From: Mytilisepta virgata
Lineage: Eukaryota > Mollusca > Bivalvia > Mytilida > Mytilidae
Reading direction: 5' to 3'
DNA length: 64,000 nt
Assembly: GCA_028015205.1 (NCBI GenBank)
Contig: CM051510.1
Span: 30,008,580-30,072,579 of the forward strand
Shown here: one piece after another, positions 12,201-22,010 of the stretch
How the letters are laid out: every line of letters starts with the position of its first letter
Position numbering within the stretch: position 1 is the first letter of the stretch
The notes under the pieces: model-generated
Database searches by the model: none
What the model was told of the DNA's origin: nothing
The model's input: only the letters and a program-made list of their open reading frames with translations
Program-made: the position numbers and the translations under genes

Positions 12201-12797
12201 GAGATACAACATCAAGTTTTCATCATCAAAATCTTCTAAATTTTCAAAAAGACTGTCATCAGGAATAACAACATCGTCCAATAGTTTCGTTCTTGCATTC
12301 ATATCACCAACAATTGTAGGTAAACAATTAAATCTATTACACATATCTATCATTTCTGTTTCAACCTCGTTAAATGCTTCATTACTTGTATACCTTGTAT
12401 TTTCTGGTGGTAAATACATACACCCAATAAGCAGACTTTTATCAAAATCAAATAATTTTTGGTCAATAATAAGCCACTGTACAAATTCAGATCTAGAATT
12501 TGGAAATTTGAAAAAATGTTCAAAATTTTTCTTGTAGCAAATAATTATACCACCAGATTTCTTATCACATTTCGATCTGTGTTTTGCAAAATAACTATAC
12601 CCTTCAGGCATTTCAAGTACATCAAAATTATCAGTCTTAGATTCCAAAAATATCAGTACGTCGTTCTTGATAATTAGTTCCTGAAATTCAGGTAACAATA
12701 ATTTAGACCTCAATCCACAAACATTTAAGCATACAAAGTTCAGATTTTCATTTAAATTTTTACTGCTTGACAAATCACTCCTGTTACGGAGTTTGGC
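9261..12797 (-). CDS. LINE ORF2: AP endonuclease-reverse transcriptase
   Basis: This ORF encodes target-primed retrotransposition. Numbering starts at the TTG codon at 12773. The endonuclease (about 12-290) has LNVCGLR, FLESKT, GDMNAR, SLVDYLL and the SDVHC terminal motif, so the catalytic Asn, Glu, Asp and His are present. The reverse transcriptase (about 535-850) has NGKAPGDDEV, FRKGYSVQDS, FVDFRKAFDT, GVRQGEKLSPFLFALYLND and the catalytic LLYADDTV (779-782). A C-terminal CRICGTG...HYFCEC cluster resembles the zinc motif of many LINE ORF2 proteins. No RNase H domain is apparent. The frame is open right up to the ORF1 stop (12798-12800) and in the same frame. The first AUG lies at residue 55, past two catalytic residues, so normal AUG initiation would make an inactive endonuclease. 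Readthrough of the UAG or reinitiation at a non-AUG codon is implied. Confidence 0.93.
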   Translation of the reverse strand, partial: AKLRNRSDLSSSKNLNENLNFVCLNVCGLRSKLLLPEFQELIIKNDVLIFLESKTDNFDVLEMPEGYSYFAKHRSKCDKKSGGIIICYKKNFEHFFKFPNSRSEFVQWLIIDQKLFDFDKSLLIGCMYLPPENTRYTSNEAFNEVETEMIDMCNRFNCLPTIVGDMNARTKLLDDVVIPDDSLFENLEDFDDENLMLYLYDFQKLLENSVPLKRSSRDNSAPNNYGYKLIDFCKRNNLYIGNSRLPGNDYMKGLTTCNNVSLVDYLLLSSKIFPLIKEFNILDFNPLFSDVHCGLYFCVHASAIIFTTHSNDNCSNPPTHVQWCPDRADQFIESIFSDVTQLDQISSLLSGEFNPGQGDDAKIRINSAVDKICDLFKSTAEKVFTFRRSSAIKRKSSGQVWFNAACKEKRKVFHRAKNRYSFIKNKENRDAMKFSGKAYKAELNKSFRNFQHKLESDLRDLSKKDSKKFWKILKRLDKGGSQNDVNITVEQLYEYFKSLNKSDDAEEDNIEDLLDNIENNVIIDMLDREISEDEILLAVKNLCNGKAPGDDEVVNEYIKSTVHQFLPIYMKLFNLVFNSGIIPNSWLTGIIKPLYKNKGDPNNLDNYRAICLTSNLGKVFTSILNLRLNKLSDEIGIITDAQGGFRKGYSVQDSMFVMHALISLYMNSGKKLFCAFVDFRKAFDTVWRVGLWRKLVKNNIGGKMFNVILNMYTDIKSCVKNGELITEFFPCEIGVRQGEKLSPFLFALYLNDLEEYLSENSVDGLKMLSEKVMDNLNMYIKLFILLYADDTVIFAESATELQKALSVFEKYCTDWKLSVNVTKTKVVIFSKRKSQQHVSFKLFNQNIEIKDSYVYLGLLFNYNGNFVQARKKLVDQAQKALYALYKKIQNISIPIDLQLKLFDVLVVPILTYSSEIWGFENKANVEKLHLQFCKRILGVRSSTPNFMVYGELGRFPLELQIKLKMVGFWHKLASNENKLSGKLYKLLLYMCEHGEYNFKWINYLKSIFDNCGFSEIWNIQENVNGNFLKINVKQRLQDQFIQKWFTDMNNSSRGEYYSNFKHEFQLEPYLLKLKLSYRINICRLRVCNIKFPIETGRWRNVPREDRICRICGTGLGDVYHYFCECNNNVVLDLRRKFIPSYYTRYPSREKMYGMIKFCNIKVLINVSIFIQKLQKMFN

Positions 12798-12800
12798 CTA
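12777..12800 (-). promoter_or_regulatory. UAG stop with downstream hairpin between ORF1 and ORF2
   Basis: In the sense direction, UAG (12800-12798) is followed by the spacer GCCAA and then a hairpin: ACUCC / loop GUAACA / GGAGU (12792-12777). ORF2 continues in frame through this hairpin with no further stop. The loop is complementary to the 3' UTR hairpin loop at 9140-9149. A stop codon, a short spacer and a structure pairing with a distal 3' element recall the readthrough elements of some plant RNA viruses. Function here is inference. Confidence 0.55.
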
Positions 12801-14255
12801 GCTATGCTTTTGCTGTTTACCTTGCTTTTCAGCAGACGACGAAGTAGTGGTGTCGCTAAGATTGCGTTTAGTACGCATGGCTGGTGTGTGTACAATTGCT
12901 TCAGTCTTTGACTGAGAGTTTGACATAAAAGAAGTCATTTGATCAATAATTTTGTCTACACCTTTACCACTAATGTGTACACCACTAGGATCATTAACAT
13001 CATATAAAGACCTAGGTGTATTACCATTGTCAATGAAAACACTATATATATCAATTAAAGATACAGATTTGTCTCTTTTACTAAGCTTAGTAAGAAAACT
13101 GTTAACAGCTTTGGTTGTGTCATTAAGTTTTATAATGTGTTGACCTTTGCCTTTACGGGGAAGCACTGTACACAGGCCTACTCGAGTTTCAGGAAATTTT
13201 GTCTTTATACAGCCAAGGGCACGTGTCACACTTAAATTCACCTCATCTGGATCATTCCTGTTTCGGGTGATATCATTGGTGCCAAGACACACTATGACAT
13301 TCTCAACACAACAGTTGGTTTCTTCAACCAAAGGGGTCACATGTTCAAGCAATTCATCAATTTTATCAAACGATGCACCTGATACTGAAGCGTTTAAAAC
13401 GTCCGGACTGAAATCACCAAGTCGTTTACAATTTGAGGCACCCAAAAGCACAGTTTTACCATTTGATGTTTCGAAAATAGAATTAAGTTCGGCAATTGAC
13501 TCATCATCGCCCTTTAGCGTCTGGGCCATGCTTCGCCTACCTTCAATAATTTCAGCAGCATATTCCCCCATTTCTCGTCTTGTTTGATCATCCTGAAACT
13601 TTTCACAATCACGTTTAATGTGACCAGGCAACTTGCAATAATTGCAGACAACCTCTTCGAAACAGTCTTTCGCTATATGACCTAGCTGATGACAATTATA
13701 GCACTCACGCTGTCTAAAGGGTTTGTCTTTACACTTAAAAGAGGGGTGGTCAGTACCATTACAGAATTTACAAGCGGTTCTGTTGTTGTCAGCAAAAAGC
13801 CTGACTTCATGCTTACCAAATAGCACTTTGTTAGGCAGAACAGGTACACAATTGAGGAGTTGTAAATATCTCGTACCATTTTCAATGTTAGTGTCTTTGA
13901 TATAGCCTCGCTTAACAGAACCTTCAACAACCTGCCCATATCGAGTCATGTTAGTTGTAACGAATATGTCACTAAGTTCGTAGGGAATGTCTTTAATTGT
14001 AACATTCGTTAACTGGCTATCTACATTAACAAAACTGACTGACCTGTCTCGAATTTTAAGTCCGACGAACATTAGTATATCCTTTTGACTTTTCTCCTTT
14101 AAAGAAACAACACAATTTTTCTCTGTTAGCTGTATAGCATTAATATTTTGTCTAGGAACCACAGATTCAATTGCGTTAAGTACCTCTGTATGGTTTAAGC
14201 CATTAAAAAACTTCGTTGAGAAGTGAATAGATAGGTCTCTGTTTACATCGCCCAT
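12798..14255 (-). CDS. LINE ORF1: zinc-knuckle and SGNH-esterase protein
   Basis: This 485-residue protein is the nucleic-acid-binding and chaperone partner of ORF2. Residues ~40-155 look like an RRM-type fold (inference). Three CCHC-like knuckles follow: CKFCNGTDHPSFKC (162-175), CYNCHQLGHIAKDC (185-198) and CNYCKLPGHIKRDC (204-217). Residues ~268-450 carry an SGNH hydrolase signature: Ser in LLGASN (273), Gly in VSGASF, Asn in LGTNDI (327), and Asp and His in the NDPSGVHISGKG block. Esterase domains are known in the ORF1 of CR1-type LINEs. The ATG at 14255 begins a clean frame ending in a single TAG. The Ser/Thr-rich, Lys/Gln-rich C-terminus leads into the ORF2 junction. Confidence 0.92.
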   Translation of the reverse strand: MGDVNRDLSIHFSTKFFNGLNHTEVLNAIESVVPRQNINAIQLTEKNCVVSLKEKSQKDILMFVGLKIRDRSVSFVNVDSQLTNVTIKDIPYELSDIFVTTNMTRYGQVVEGSVKRGYIKDTNIENGTRYLQLLNCVPVLPNKVLFGKHEVRLFADNNRTACKFCNGTDHPSFKCKDKPFRQRECYNCHQLGHIAKDCFEEVVCNYCKLPGHIKRDCEKFQDDQTRREMGEYAAEIIEGRRSMAQTLKGDDESIAELNSIFETSNGKTVLLGASNCKRLGDFSPDVLNASVSGASFDKIDELLEHVTPLVEETNCCVENVIVCLGTNDITRNRNDPDEVNLSVTRALGCIKTKFPETRVGLCTVLPRKGKGQHIIKLNDTTKAVNSFLTKLSKRDKSVSLIDIYSVFIDNGNTPRSLYDVNDPSGVHISGKGVDKIIDQMTSFMSNSQSKTEAIVHTPAMRTKRNLSDTTTSSSAEKQGKQQKHS

Positions 14256-14479
14256 TATGGACGTGAACTCTAATCAGTCCAACACAAGAGATCACAACAG
14301 ATCAACACACAATAATCATATAAACGTCAAAACCTGGTGCAAAACACCAGATAAAAGTATGTACTCCTGCGGTATGATGTTTTGTCAACATATTTACACA
14401 GAATCTTACTCCATAATGTCTTAAAACAGATCCAATTAACAAATTTTCAGGACCCCCGCAAAAAACACGACCATTGCCA

Positions 14480-15262
14480 CCAGGGGTCGACAACTACCTC
14501 CACTTTCTTGTGACCTAAACTCCTCGTTCATTTTTAAATCCATGCAATTTTAATTTCTATACAGTACTGTCACATACTGTATGTAGATGCGCAATCAGGC
14601 TTTAGAATTTTAATTTTCAAAAATTGGGATCCACAGGTGTCAAACTTCGAAAATTAGGAAATTGTGAATTTAAGCTTGTGACCTTATCTTCTCTATCATT
14701 TTTCATTTTATGTATTTAATTTATATAAAGGATTGTCACGTACTGTATTTAGATGCGCAATAAGGTTTTAGAGTTTAGATTTTCAAACATTGGGGACCTC
14801 AGGGGTCGAATTTCTTTAATTGGCAATTTAAGCTTGTGACCTAAATGTTCATTTTTCATTTTATGCATTTGATTTCTATACAGTATTGTCACATACTATA
14901 TGTTGATGTGCAATAAGGTTTTAGAATTTTGATTTTCAGAACTCGGGGCCCACAGGTGTTGAATTTTTAAAATTGGGAATTTAAGCTTGTGACCTAAACT
15001 CCTCTTACATTTTTCATTTTATGTATTTAATTTCTATACGGTATTGTTACACACTGCATATAGATGTGCAGTAATTTTTAGATTTTTTTTTTCAAAAATT
15101 GGTGCCTTAAGGGGTCGAATATCAAAAATTGGGAATTGTAAGTGGGTGACTGAAATTTTTCTTTCATTTTACATTTTATACATTTTATTTCTATACAGTA
15201 TTGTCATACACTGTATGCAAATGTGCAATAAGGTTTTATAATTTTAATTTTCCAAAATTTGG
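14480..15262. repeat. Minisatellite, ~160-bp unit, about 5 copies
   Basis: The marker GTA(T/A)..AGATG(C/T)GCAAT(A/C)AGG recurs near 14578, 14743, 14902, 15058 and 15214, each time followed by TTTAGAATTTT, a (A/G)GGGGTCGAA-like segment and AAGCTTGTGACCTAAA. Copies are diverged. The same family forms a second array at 26310-26760. The 5' end of the LINE abuts the first copy. Confidence 0.8.
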
Positions 15263-15264
15263 GC

Positions 15265-15670
15265 CTGTTTTCAAAGGTACAATTGTGAAAAAGGTGCACA
15301 GGGATACAAAATGTGGGGAGTGCGGGGATCGCTGTCGTTTCCGACTGCCTCAGTCTAGTTGTTATTGTTGGTACACCCTTATTAAGCCAATTGTATAAGC
15401 GGTTCCAGGCCTATAAAACAAAGTCTCGCACCAACGCCAATAACAACGTAATATGATACAATGTAATATACGAAGGAAACTTTAAAAAGTACTACCAGAA
15501 ATGGGTAAGCTAACACTTTGAAGGTTTCCGATTTCCCATTGACGCCTTAAAATAGCATATACATTGTACATATAGCTATATTATGTCTGTTCTTGACGCA
15601 AACATTCTGCTTGTCTTCAATTTCCTCTGGCTTGAGTTACAACTTTTTGTGTGTTATTACATGTTTAAAA
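15265..15670. other. Gene-free spacer
   Basis: No ORF, exon or repeat is recognised with confidence between the minisatellite and the next dispersed element. Short frames near 15201-15398 are by-products of the array. Confidence 0.4.
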
Positions 15671-15671
15671 C

Positions 15672-16230
15672 AAAACTAGAGATTGTGTGTCTGTAAGACA
15701 CGGACACCCCGTCCCGCTTGCACATAGAATCCCCATCTATTATTTAGGACAGGAAATCATTACGAGAATTATTTTAAATATATTAAAGTTTCATACTATA
15801 TTCTTCTTATATCAACTTTTACCCCATTAAAATATTGAATCCACAATATAAAATCTGATATAAGGACGCAAAAACAAATTTAATGAAATCACTCAAGCAT
15901 ATTGGTGATCTCTGTTTTACTAAAGAGTATGATTGCAGTTATAAAATATCATTCATGTATCAACACAGATTTTATTAAGAAAGAGACTAAAATGCAAATA
16001 TTTATTCAAAGTCACTTTAAAAATAAATGTAGGTCATGGTGACTCAAATGTTGCTGAATTGTATTGTACTATATAAAATGATTTCAGTGGTGAAGTGTCA
16101 TAAATATATGAAAATGAGTTAAACACAAAAAAAAAAAGAATTAAGCCGGGGAAGGTACGGACAGACGTACGGACAGGCAAGAGTAAATCTATTCTCCGTC
16201 CACATTCCTGGACGCAGCATAAAAGATAGT
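15672..16230 (+). mobile_element. Putative nonautonomous bivalve element (Helentron-like ends)
   Basis: It begins AAACTAGAGATTGTGTGTCTG, similar to the AAACTAGAGGCTCTC start of the element at 31819. It ends in a region with GGTACGGACAGACGTACGGACAGG, which recalls the GGACGACGGACG 3' signature of the same group. It has no coding capacity. The assignment is by resemblance, and the ends are approximate. Confidence 0.4.
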
Positions 16231-16407
16231 TTTCTTCTTCATAGCTCTTATAAAATTTAGGTTCATACTAAAACAAGATTAGATCGGCAAAACTGGTTCT
16301 CGGTATGTCCTCTAATTTTCTTATGGCTTAAAATTTAACTCAAAATTCAACAATTTTTGTATAATACAAATTAAGTCATATTTTGTCGACAATATGCATG
16401 TAAAAAC

Positions 16408-19400
16408 TTACTCCTTTTCACATATATAATACAATTCAGCCGTACACCCTCCACTGCCCCAATGCCAGTCATATGTTGCCCAAATCAACAAACAATCTTG
16501 ATTATTTACGTTGTCAGGTTCACCTGGATACCAATCTGTTACAGTTAATGGTTTATCTGTATTTGACCACACCCATTTACCTTCTATGACATCGTCTCTC
16601 CCACCAAGCCAGTAATCTAAAATTTAAGTGTTTCTAAAAAAAACATGTCCATTATTGAGATAGACATCAGATAAAAACTATTACTATACCAACACAGTAT
16701 AGTGCCGATATGATAATTATAGATAAATATATGGTCATTTTCATATTGCCCCTGTTAATGTTGTAATCAGCCCGAGATCTTGATATCGGCCGCGAGGGCT
16801 ATAGAGTCAAAAAATGAATGCAACTTCAGTTCCTGCGCTTTCCCCGATATCTACAAAAAGATTTTATAAGCCCCTATTTGAAACTGCTTAGAACATTTAT
16901 GAACGGTTCATTCCCCATAAATAATAATCATATGATTATTTACAGCTGAGCGGAAGGGAAGTCGGTGGATCCCACGAAAGGACACATAACACATCAAACG
17001 AGGGCCCTGGTGGCAATAACATGCATTTAATTATTACATATGCAAAATCGGAGTTAATTCAATAAAATATTTGATAATATTTAGAATAATGATAGACATG
17101 CAAAATCCAGAAAAATACAGTATATTGGCCGATGTGATAATATTTAAAATACCGATACATATACAATTTCGTGAAAAAAAATAGTGTACATTGTCCTATG
17201 TGATAATATTTAGAAAAACGATATAAATACAATATCGTGGTATATACTGGGTTATATGATAACATATACGCGTGGTATATATAGAGTATATGCAGGTTAC
17301 ACGAATTTTATTTAGTGGCCATAAGTATACACCAAATGAACAAAACATGATGAAAAGAATCTGCGTGGTCAATAAGTAATAGTATTACAAAGCATGTTTG
17401 TATATAACTTTTAAAAGAGCCTATTTTGACAGGTATGAAAAACCCGTTTCCAAAATGAAAATGGACCTGTTCCATTGATGTTGTCCTTTCCTCATACCGG
17501 ATTCGACATGGGCAGCATGGCGGGTGTCCTGCAGGAAGCAGAGACTGCTTACTCTTTCGGAGCGCCCGAGTCTACCCCGGGGTCCATGCTATTCATGTGT
17601 TTTTAGTTTTTAATTGTAGTGCATGACTGTATTGTTTTGGTCTTGTCCTCCGCAGTTTGTCAGTAGTTTCGATTTTCACCTCCTTCGAATATCCCTTTGG
17701 TATTTCTTTACTTTACTTACAGTTGCTGTCAACAATGTATTAGATATTTTAAGCAGGTTATAGACATTTACGTATAAGACATTTCTTTTTTACCCTTTTT
17801 GTTTCATTTGTAAACCTGTTTGTTTTTTTTTGTTTTTTTTTTTGTTTTTTTTTTTTTTTCGTGCAGGCACATTTTTATTTAATGCTTGATATAACTATTT
17901 TTTTTGTATTCAATTCGTTATGAAGTAATTTAATTCAAATATTTCTGTGAATTTTCCCTCGGTATATTTGTGTTACTCTTCAGAATAGTAGAACATCACC
18001 GCGTGTGGTGTGAAATTTAGCCTTTTCAGAACAGGCAAGTAGTTTTTATAATCAGTAGCCAACCTAATCCAATTCACACGTGATTAAATGTTTTTAAATT
18101 GTATTTGTAATGTGTTTGTTTTGTCCAGTAAATGTCAAGCCAAAACATTTGTATTTAAAATAGTTGTTTTGTCAAAAACGGTTAAAAGGACATATTATTC
18201 ACAGTAGTATAGATCACAAAGTAAGCCATTTAATTACTTTTCACATTTTTCACTGAAAGTACACGTATTTGTACAATATTAATTTTGTTTACTAACTATA
18301 TGTATCTTTTATAATTATTCATATTAACATGTATACATATCCTTGATTTGATATTTTTTGTCCAAGCATATTTGTAAAATAATTTGCAATAAATTTCGTG
18401 TAGTTTTATCCGACCTCAAAATTTTATTCAATTACACATTAAATGAATATCGGATATTTTAAAAGCTACATAACTTACTTCGTGCATAGGATTTCGACAT
18501 ATTACGAAGATAAACTTGTTGTTCACGTGATGTTACTTCCGCTAATCTTCCGTTATGAGATCTGCATGAGCTCTGAATAAATACAAGAGTGGGCAATCTA
18601 AACGTTTCACCCGATAACACTCGTTGACAGAAGAAACACATTATTGAAATTCAAAGGAGGATGCATGTGGTTTTGTGACATTTGTCTGAAAAATTTAATG
18701 GAAGTCACTTAAACCTAAAATTGTGTTCAAGATCAGTTGACAGGTATCAAACCGGTAAGTACCCAGCAAAAACATCTACATGTTTATACCAAAAATTGTG
18801 GATCTACACATTACATTTGCAGAGAAAATGTGAAAATGTGACGATAGTCATTTACGTTTGACATGGAAACCAAGTTCGGGTGACAAGTAGTTTACTTGTA
18901 GCTGTCAAAATATGTTTACAGATCATATAAAATGTATACTGAGAATACATATCACAACTAAATAGAAATCATGATTTCATCATGAAAATGTGACGCATGC
19001 CAGTAAAGTGTAAAAATGTGGTCAGAGTCTCGGACTTGCAATAATTAACCACAAGGAAATGGGGTTAATCGTCAAAATGTCACTCAAGTGTGAAATGTAG
19101 ATCAAGATCAGGTGAAGACGTTATCCTGTCATATACTCAGTATGGAACCTTTGTAAACAAAATACAGAAGGTCTTGTTATTACATTTGGTCGAAATGGAC
19201 TTCATCGAGAAAATTTGACGCAAGTCATTCAAGTGTGAAATGGAGGTGAAGGTCAGGTAACATATGTCAGCCTGGCATATACCCTTAAGAACATCTATAA
19301 ACCATCTACGATTGGTATAGGTATTACACCTAATGATAATAGGACTTAATCGCGAAAGTATGATGTAAATAACTCAACCATGAAATTCCGGACAAGGCCG

Positions 19401-20938
19401 GGTGTCAGATGCGCACTGACATATATCCACAAAGAAGTATCTATAGACCAAATACTGTGGGCCTAGGTTTTATAGTTATCAAAATGGGACTTAATTGCGA
19501 AAATTTAACGCTAATCACTCAAGCAACGATTCAGGACAAGGTCGGTTGACAGATGTATACACGTGTGTACACACCAAAAACTATCTACAAACCAAATATG
19601 GTGATCTAGGTAGTACCAATATTTCACCACAGGCGATATACAGCAGCATAAACATCCATCCTATGGAAATATCAATATAGATTCATAACCACATGAAATA
19701 TTAATTTTAATTATGTAAAACACATCTAAATTCCGAAATTAATCTACAGTTAGATGCAGACATAACATCTTACCAAGTTACCTTAGAACTTCTGCTGGCT
19801 GCTTTAGAACTGCTCTAGAATAGAATCCTGACTGCTCCAGAATTGAATCCTGACCGATTCAGACTGCTCTAACCTGTCATGGTTTAGAGCGGTTCTAACA
19901 TGGCATGGTCTAGAACAGTTCTAGTAACAGTCATGTTTAAGAATAAATAAGAAATCCCAATTTAAAGTTTCAGTAAAATCTTTTTGTAACACAATAAATA
20001 AAAATACCACACTGAAATAAAGCCTAACTCTTGGCCAGAGGACTGCTCTGATTCTTGACGAGAGCTGTTCTAAAATCAGTTGTGGACCAGGACTGCTCTA
20101 ATTCTTGACTAGAGCTGTTCTACTTTCTGACCAGAATTGTTCTTGACTAGAGCTATTCTTCTTCATGACTGCTCTAAGATAGCTTAGAGCAACTGCTCTG
20201 CAAGTTAGCCTGGACGAGATGTTATGATTGGTCGCAACTGTATGTACAAATATATTACATGTATACATAAAATGTAGAAACATTATGTAAGTTCTTTATT
20301 ATATTGGTATCATCGATACAAAATGTTTCAAACTTTATAGACGTACCTGGGCGTTGTACCAATTTATCTTTTCTGTGCTAAATAAGTAACAAGATTTGTT
20401 GAAATGAATCCATCCCTCAGGACATTCTGATAACGAGGTCCCTATGCAAAATTAATTTCATTAATAAATCAATTTTTAACAACATAAAACACATGTTTAT
20501 ATTCTTGTTATAAAATTATTAGATTTTGTTTCTTATTGTCATTTTTTGCATTTGATCTTTGACATTTTTATTAAACATTCAGTTACTGTTTTGAGTTTCA
20601 ATACTTTCGATCATTAGAGAAATGGTATTCCTTATAGGCAAACTCCGGGACAGTGACCATATCCGTTCCGGTACCACATACCTCCACTACTAGTGGACGG
20701 AACTGGAACTGCCGGGGAGTTTGCCTTATAGGATAATAAAGTAAACTCCACCCCGGAAATCTTCAGTTCGAGATAACTTATCGATACTGAGAAAAATGAG
20801 ATATTAAAACAATGATCTAGAATTTTTTAGTAAACTATAAAATAAGCGAAAAAAAATATGCATAAATCAATTATTAAACTTACCGATACAGAAAAAGAAA
20901 AATAATACACAAATCCTAGTGCACGGATTAAACAACAT
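16408..20938 (-). CDS. Secreted C-type lectin, four exons, 150 aa
   Basis: Exons on the minus strand are 20884-20938, 20347-20441, 18479-18572 and 16408-16616. All have GT-AG introns, and the joined frame is open (453 nt with stop). Exon 1 encodes Met and a hydrophobic signal peptide (RICVLFFFFCIG). The CRD follows: ECPEGW and SCYLFS (residues 24-40), SCRSHNGRLAEV (52-63), YWLGGRDD (83-90), TDWYPGEPDN (108-117), QDCLLIW (121-127) and YYICEKE (144-150). Six cysteines (25, 36, 53, 123, 139, 147) fit the long-form pattern C1-C2, C3-C6, C4-C5. EPD replaces EPN/QPD, and the WND site reads DWHWGS, so the usual Ca/sugar site 2 is altered and ligand type cannot be predicted. Probable secreted recognition protein of haemolymph or mucus. 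Paralogue of the exons at 2091-5384. Confidence 0.9.
17068..17280. repeat. Short minisatellite, ~75-bp unit, 3 copies
   Basis: GATAATATTTA(G/A)AA is followed each time by CGATA..ATACAAT..CGTG and a GT(A/G)T-rich stretch, with starts near 17070, 17137 and 17202. It lies in intron 3 of the complete lectin gene. Confidence 0.65.
17505..17715 (+). repeat. Dispersed mussel-type repeat fragment
   Basis: The segment with GCGGGTGTCCTGCAGGAAGC, CTTTCGGAGCGCCCGAG and CCTTTGGTATTTCTTTAC resembles an abundant mussel repeat known to me from memory. It lies in intron 3 of the lectin gene. A T-rich stretch at 17820-17860 follows. Confidence 0.45.
18700..19640. repeat. Minisatellite, ~145-bp unit, about 6 diverged copies
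   Basis: Units contain GGACTTAAT(C/T)GCGAAA, GTGACGC..GTCA(C/T)TCAAG, GTGAAAT, an AAGGTCAGGTGAC-like core and ATATACCCA..AAGAACATCTATA. Cores occur near 18727, 18869, 19107, 19248, 19395 and 19538. It lies in intron 2 of the lectin gene. The recurring AGGTCA hexamer happens to match a nuclear-receptor half-site, but no function is claimed. Confidence 0.75.
19785..20205. repeat. Cluster of short inverted/direct repeats (CTGCTCTAGA type)
   Basis: Many variants of ACTGCTCTAGAA, GACTGCTCTAAT and TTGACTAGAGCTGTTCT occur in two blocks (19785-19940 and 20035-20205), often facing their reverse complement (TTAGAGC, TCTAGAACAGT). It lies in intron 2 of the lectin gene. The block can fold into many alternative hairpins. 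Confidence 0.65.
20634..20732. repeat. Foldback element in intron 1 of the lectin gene
   Basis: TATAGGCAAACTCCGG at the left pairs with CCGGGGAGTTTGCCTTATA at the right. Inner segments (CCGTTCC / GGAACTGG) and the central palindrome CCACTACTAGTGG extend the hairpin. It is a ~100-bp hairpin with GC-rich arms in an AT-rich intron. Confidence 0.75.
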
Positions 20939-21484
20939 ACTTCGTGACTTTATGTTTCTAAATAAGTCTTATCAGGTATTTCTGTTTGACACTCAAGACT
21001 TATCTTTCACTTGCTACTACTGTCTGTACACCTCAGTCAATGGATATTTCAAAATTTGAATACCTTAATCAATGTGAATTGTCTAGTCGGTTGGGTGAAA
21101 GATGAATGAGCTAAGTCGCAAAATAAACAATTGAACTTACCTGATTTTGTTCAATCATGTCTTCCGGAGAAATACATAGATTCCGCCTATGGAATTTGTA
21201 GTGTAAAAGGGGACTAACTGTTCCTCTGAGGTTTTATAAAATTAAATAATATGCTGTTGGCGTGGCGATGCATTTCCGGTATCACGATTCTGACTCTAAA
21301 ATTATAATTTGAAGCAAGTTATTTCCCTTACTTTACTTACTTCCGTTTCCGGCGAATGACCCATATGCTTCCATAGCACTCGCTGCGCTGGCTAATTCAA
21401 CCCGTGTTGCATGAAATATGTACAAAGTGAATTTAAATTATTCAAAATAACAGTTTTCCAAATTTATCACAGGTCCGAGTAGAC

Positions 21485-22010
21485 AAATTCAATTCTTATC
21501 CCCCGCCGCAACGCGACGGAGGGGCCTAGTAATGGTCTGCAGCCGTCACAGTTATTTGTGGACCCAACTCGTTTGAGACCGCTGATGGATTTCGTTCAAA
21601 TTTTGTAGGATCGTTAGTCACCTTTTGTGCTTGATCCTATTTAACCGCCATTTTGATTCGGCAATTTTTACTGGAGTAATGGGACTTTTACCTTTTTCTT
21701 CATTCGACCCTATATAAACACTTTGTGGACGCAACTCCTCTGAGACCACTGATTGGATTTCGTTAAAATTTTGTAGGACTGTTAGTCACCATATTTACTT
21801 GATACTATCACACTGCTAGTTATGGGACTTTGATGTTTTGTGCACGTGACAGTACAGAAACACTTTGTGGACGCAAATTTTTATTTGTATTGTACTGCAT
21901 TTTTTTTTTATTATGTGTTGACATTCATACTGTGCCTCCATTTCAATCATACACATTTTGTATATCTTATGGGGTTTCGACTTTTCTCTGCGGCGGGGGA
22001 CATATGGCTA
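21485..22010 (+). mobile_element. Nonautonomous element with two ~170-bp core repeats
   Basis: The left end carries a CCCCCGCCGCAACGCGACGG hairpin-like sequence, and the right end near 21985-22000 has TGCGGCGGGGGACATATG. Between them, a unit with TTTGTGGACGCAACTC, GAGACC(G/A)CTGAT, TGGATTTCGTT, AAATTTTGTAGGA and TTAGTCACC is repeated (21555 and 21722), with a third partial start near 21861. Tandem cores between hairpin ends resemble bivalve pearl/Helentron elements. No protein is encoded. Confidence 0.55.

Larger units (their letters stand above)
9094..14480 (-). mobile_element. Full-length non-LTR (LINE) retrotransposon, both ORFs open
   Basis: A two-ORF LINE on the minus strand: ~225-bp 5' UTR, ORF1 (12798-14255; three zinc knuckles plus an SGNH esterase), ORF2 (9261-12797; AP endonuclease plus reverse transcriptase), and a ~165-bp 3' UTR with a hairpin and an AATAAA signal. 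It has no LTRs and no RNase H domain was seen. An esterase-containing ORF1 fits the CR1/L2 broad group, but the clade needs a phylogeny. The boundaries are approximate: the 5' end abuts the ~160-bp minisatellite near 14480, and the 3' end is near 9094. No target-site duplication was established. Uninterrupted ORFs suggest a young, possibly active copy. Confidence 0.85.

Noticed and set aside
12771..12773. TTG codon as the ORF2 start
   Set aside because: A TTG start is not expected in an animal. The frame is open upstream to the ORF1 stop, so the true start mechanism is probably readthrough or reinitiation.
18700..19640. AGGTCA hexamers as nuclear-receptor response elements
   Set aside because: They recur because the minisatellite unit repeats. 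Spacing and orientation vary between units and there is no independent evidence.
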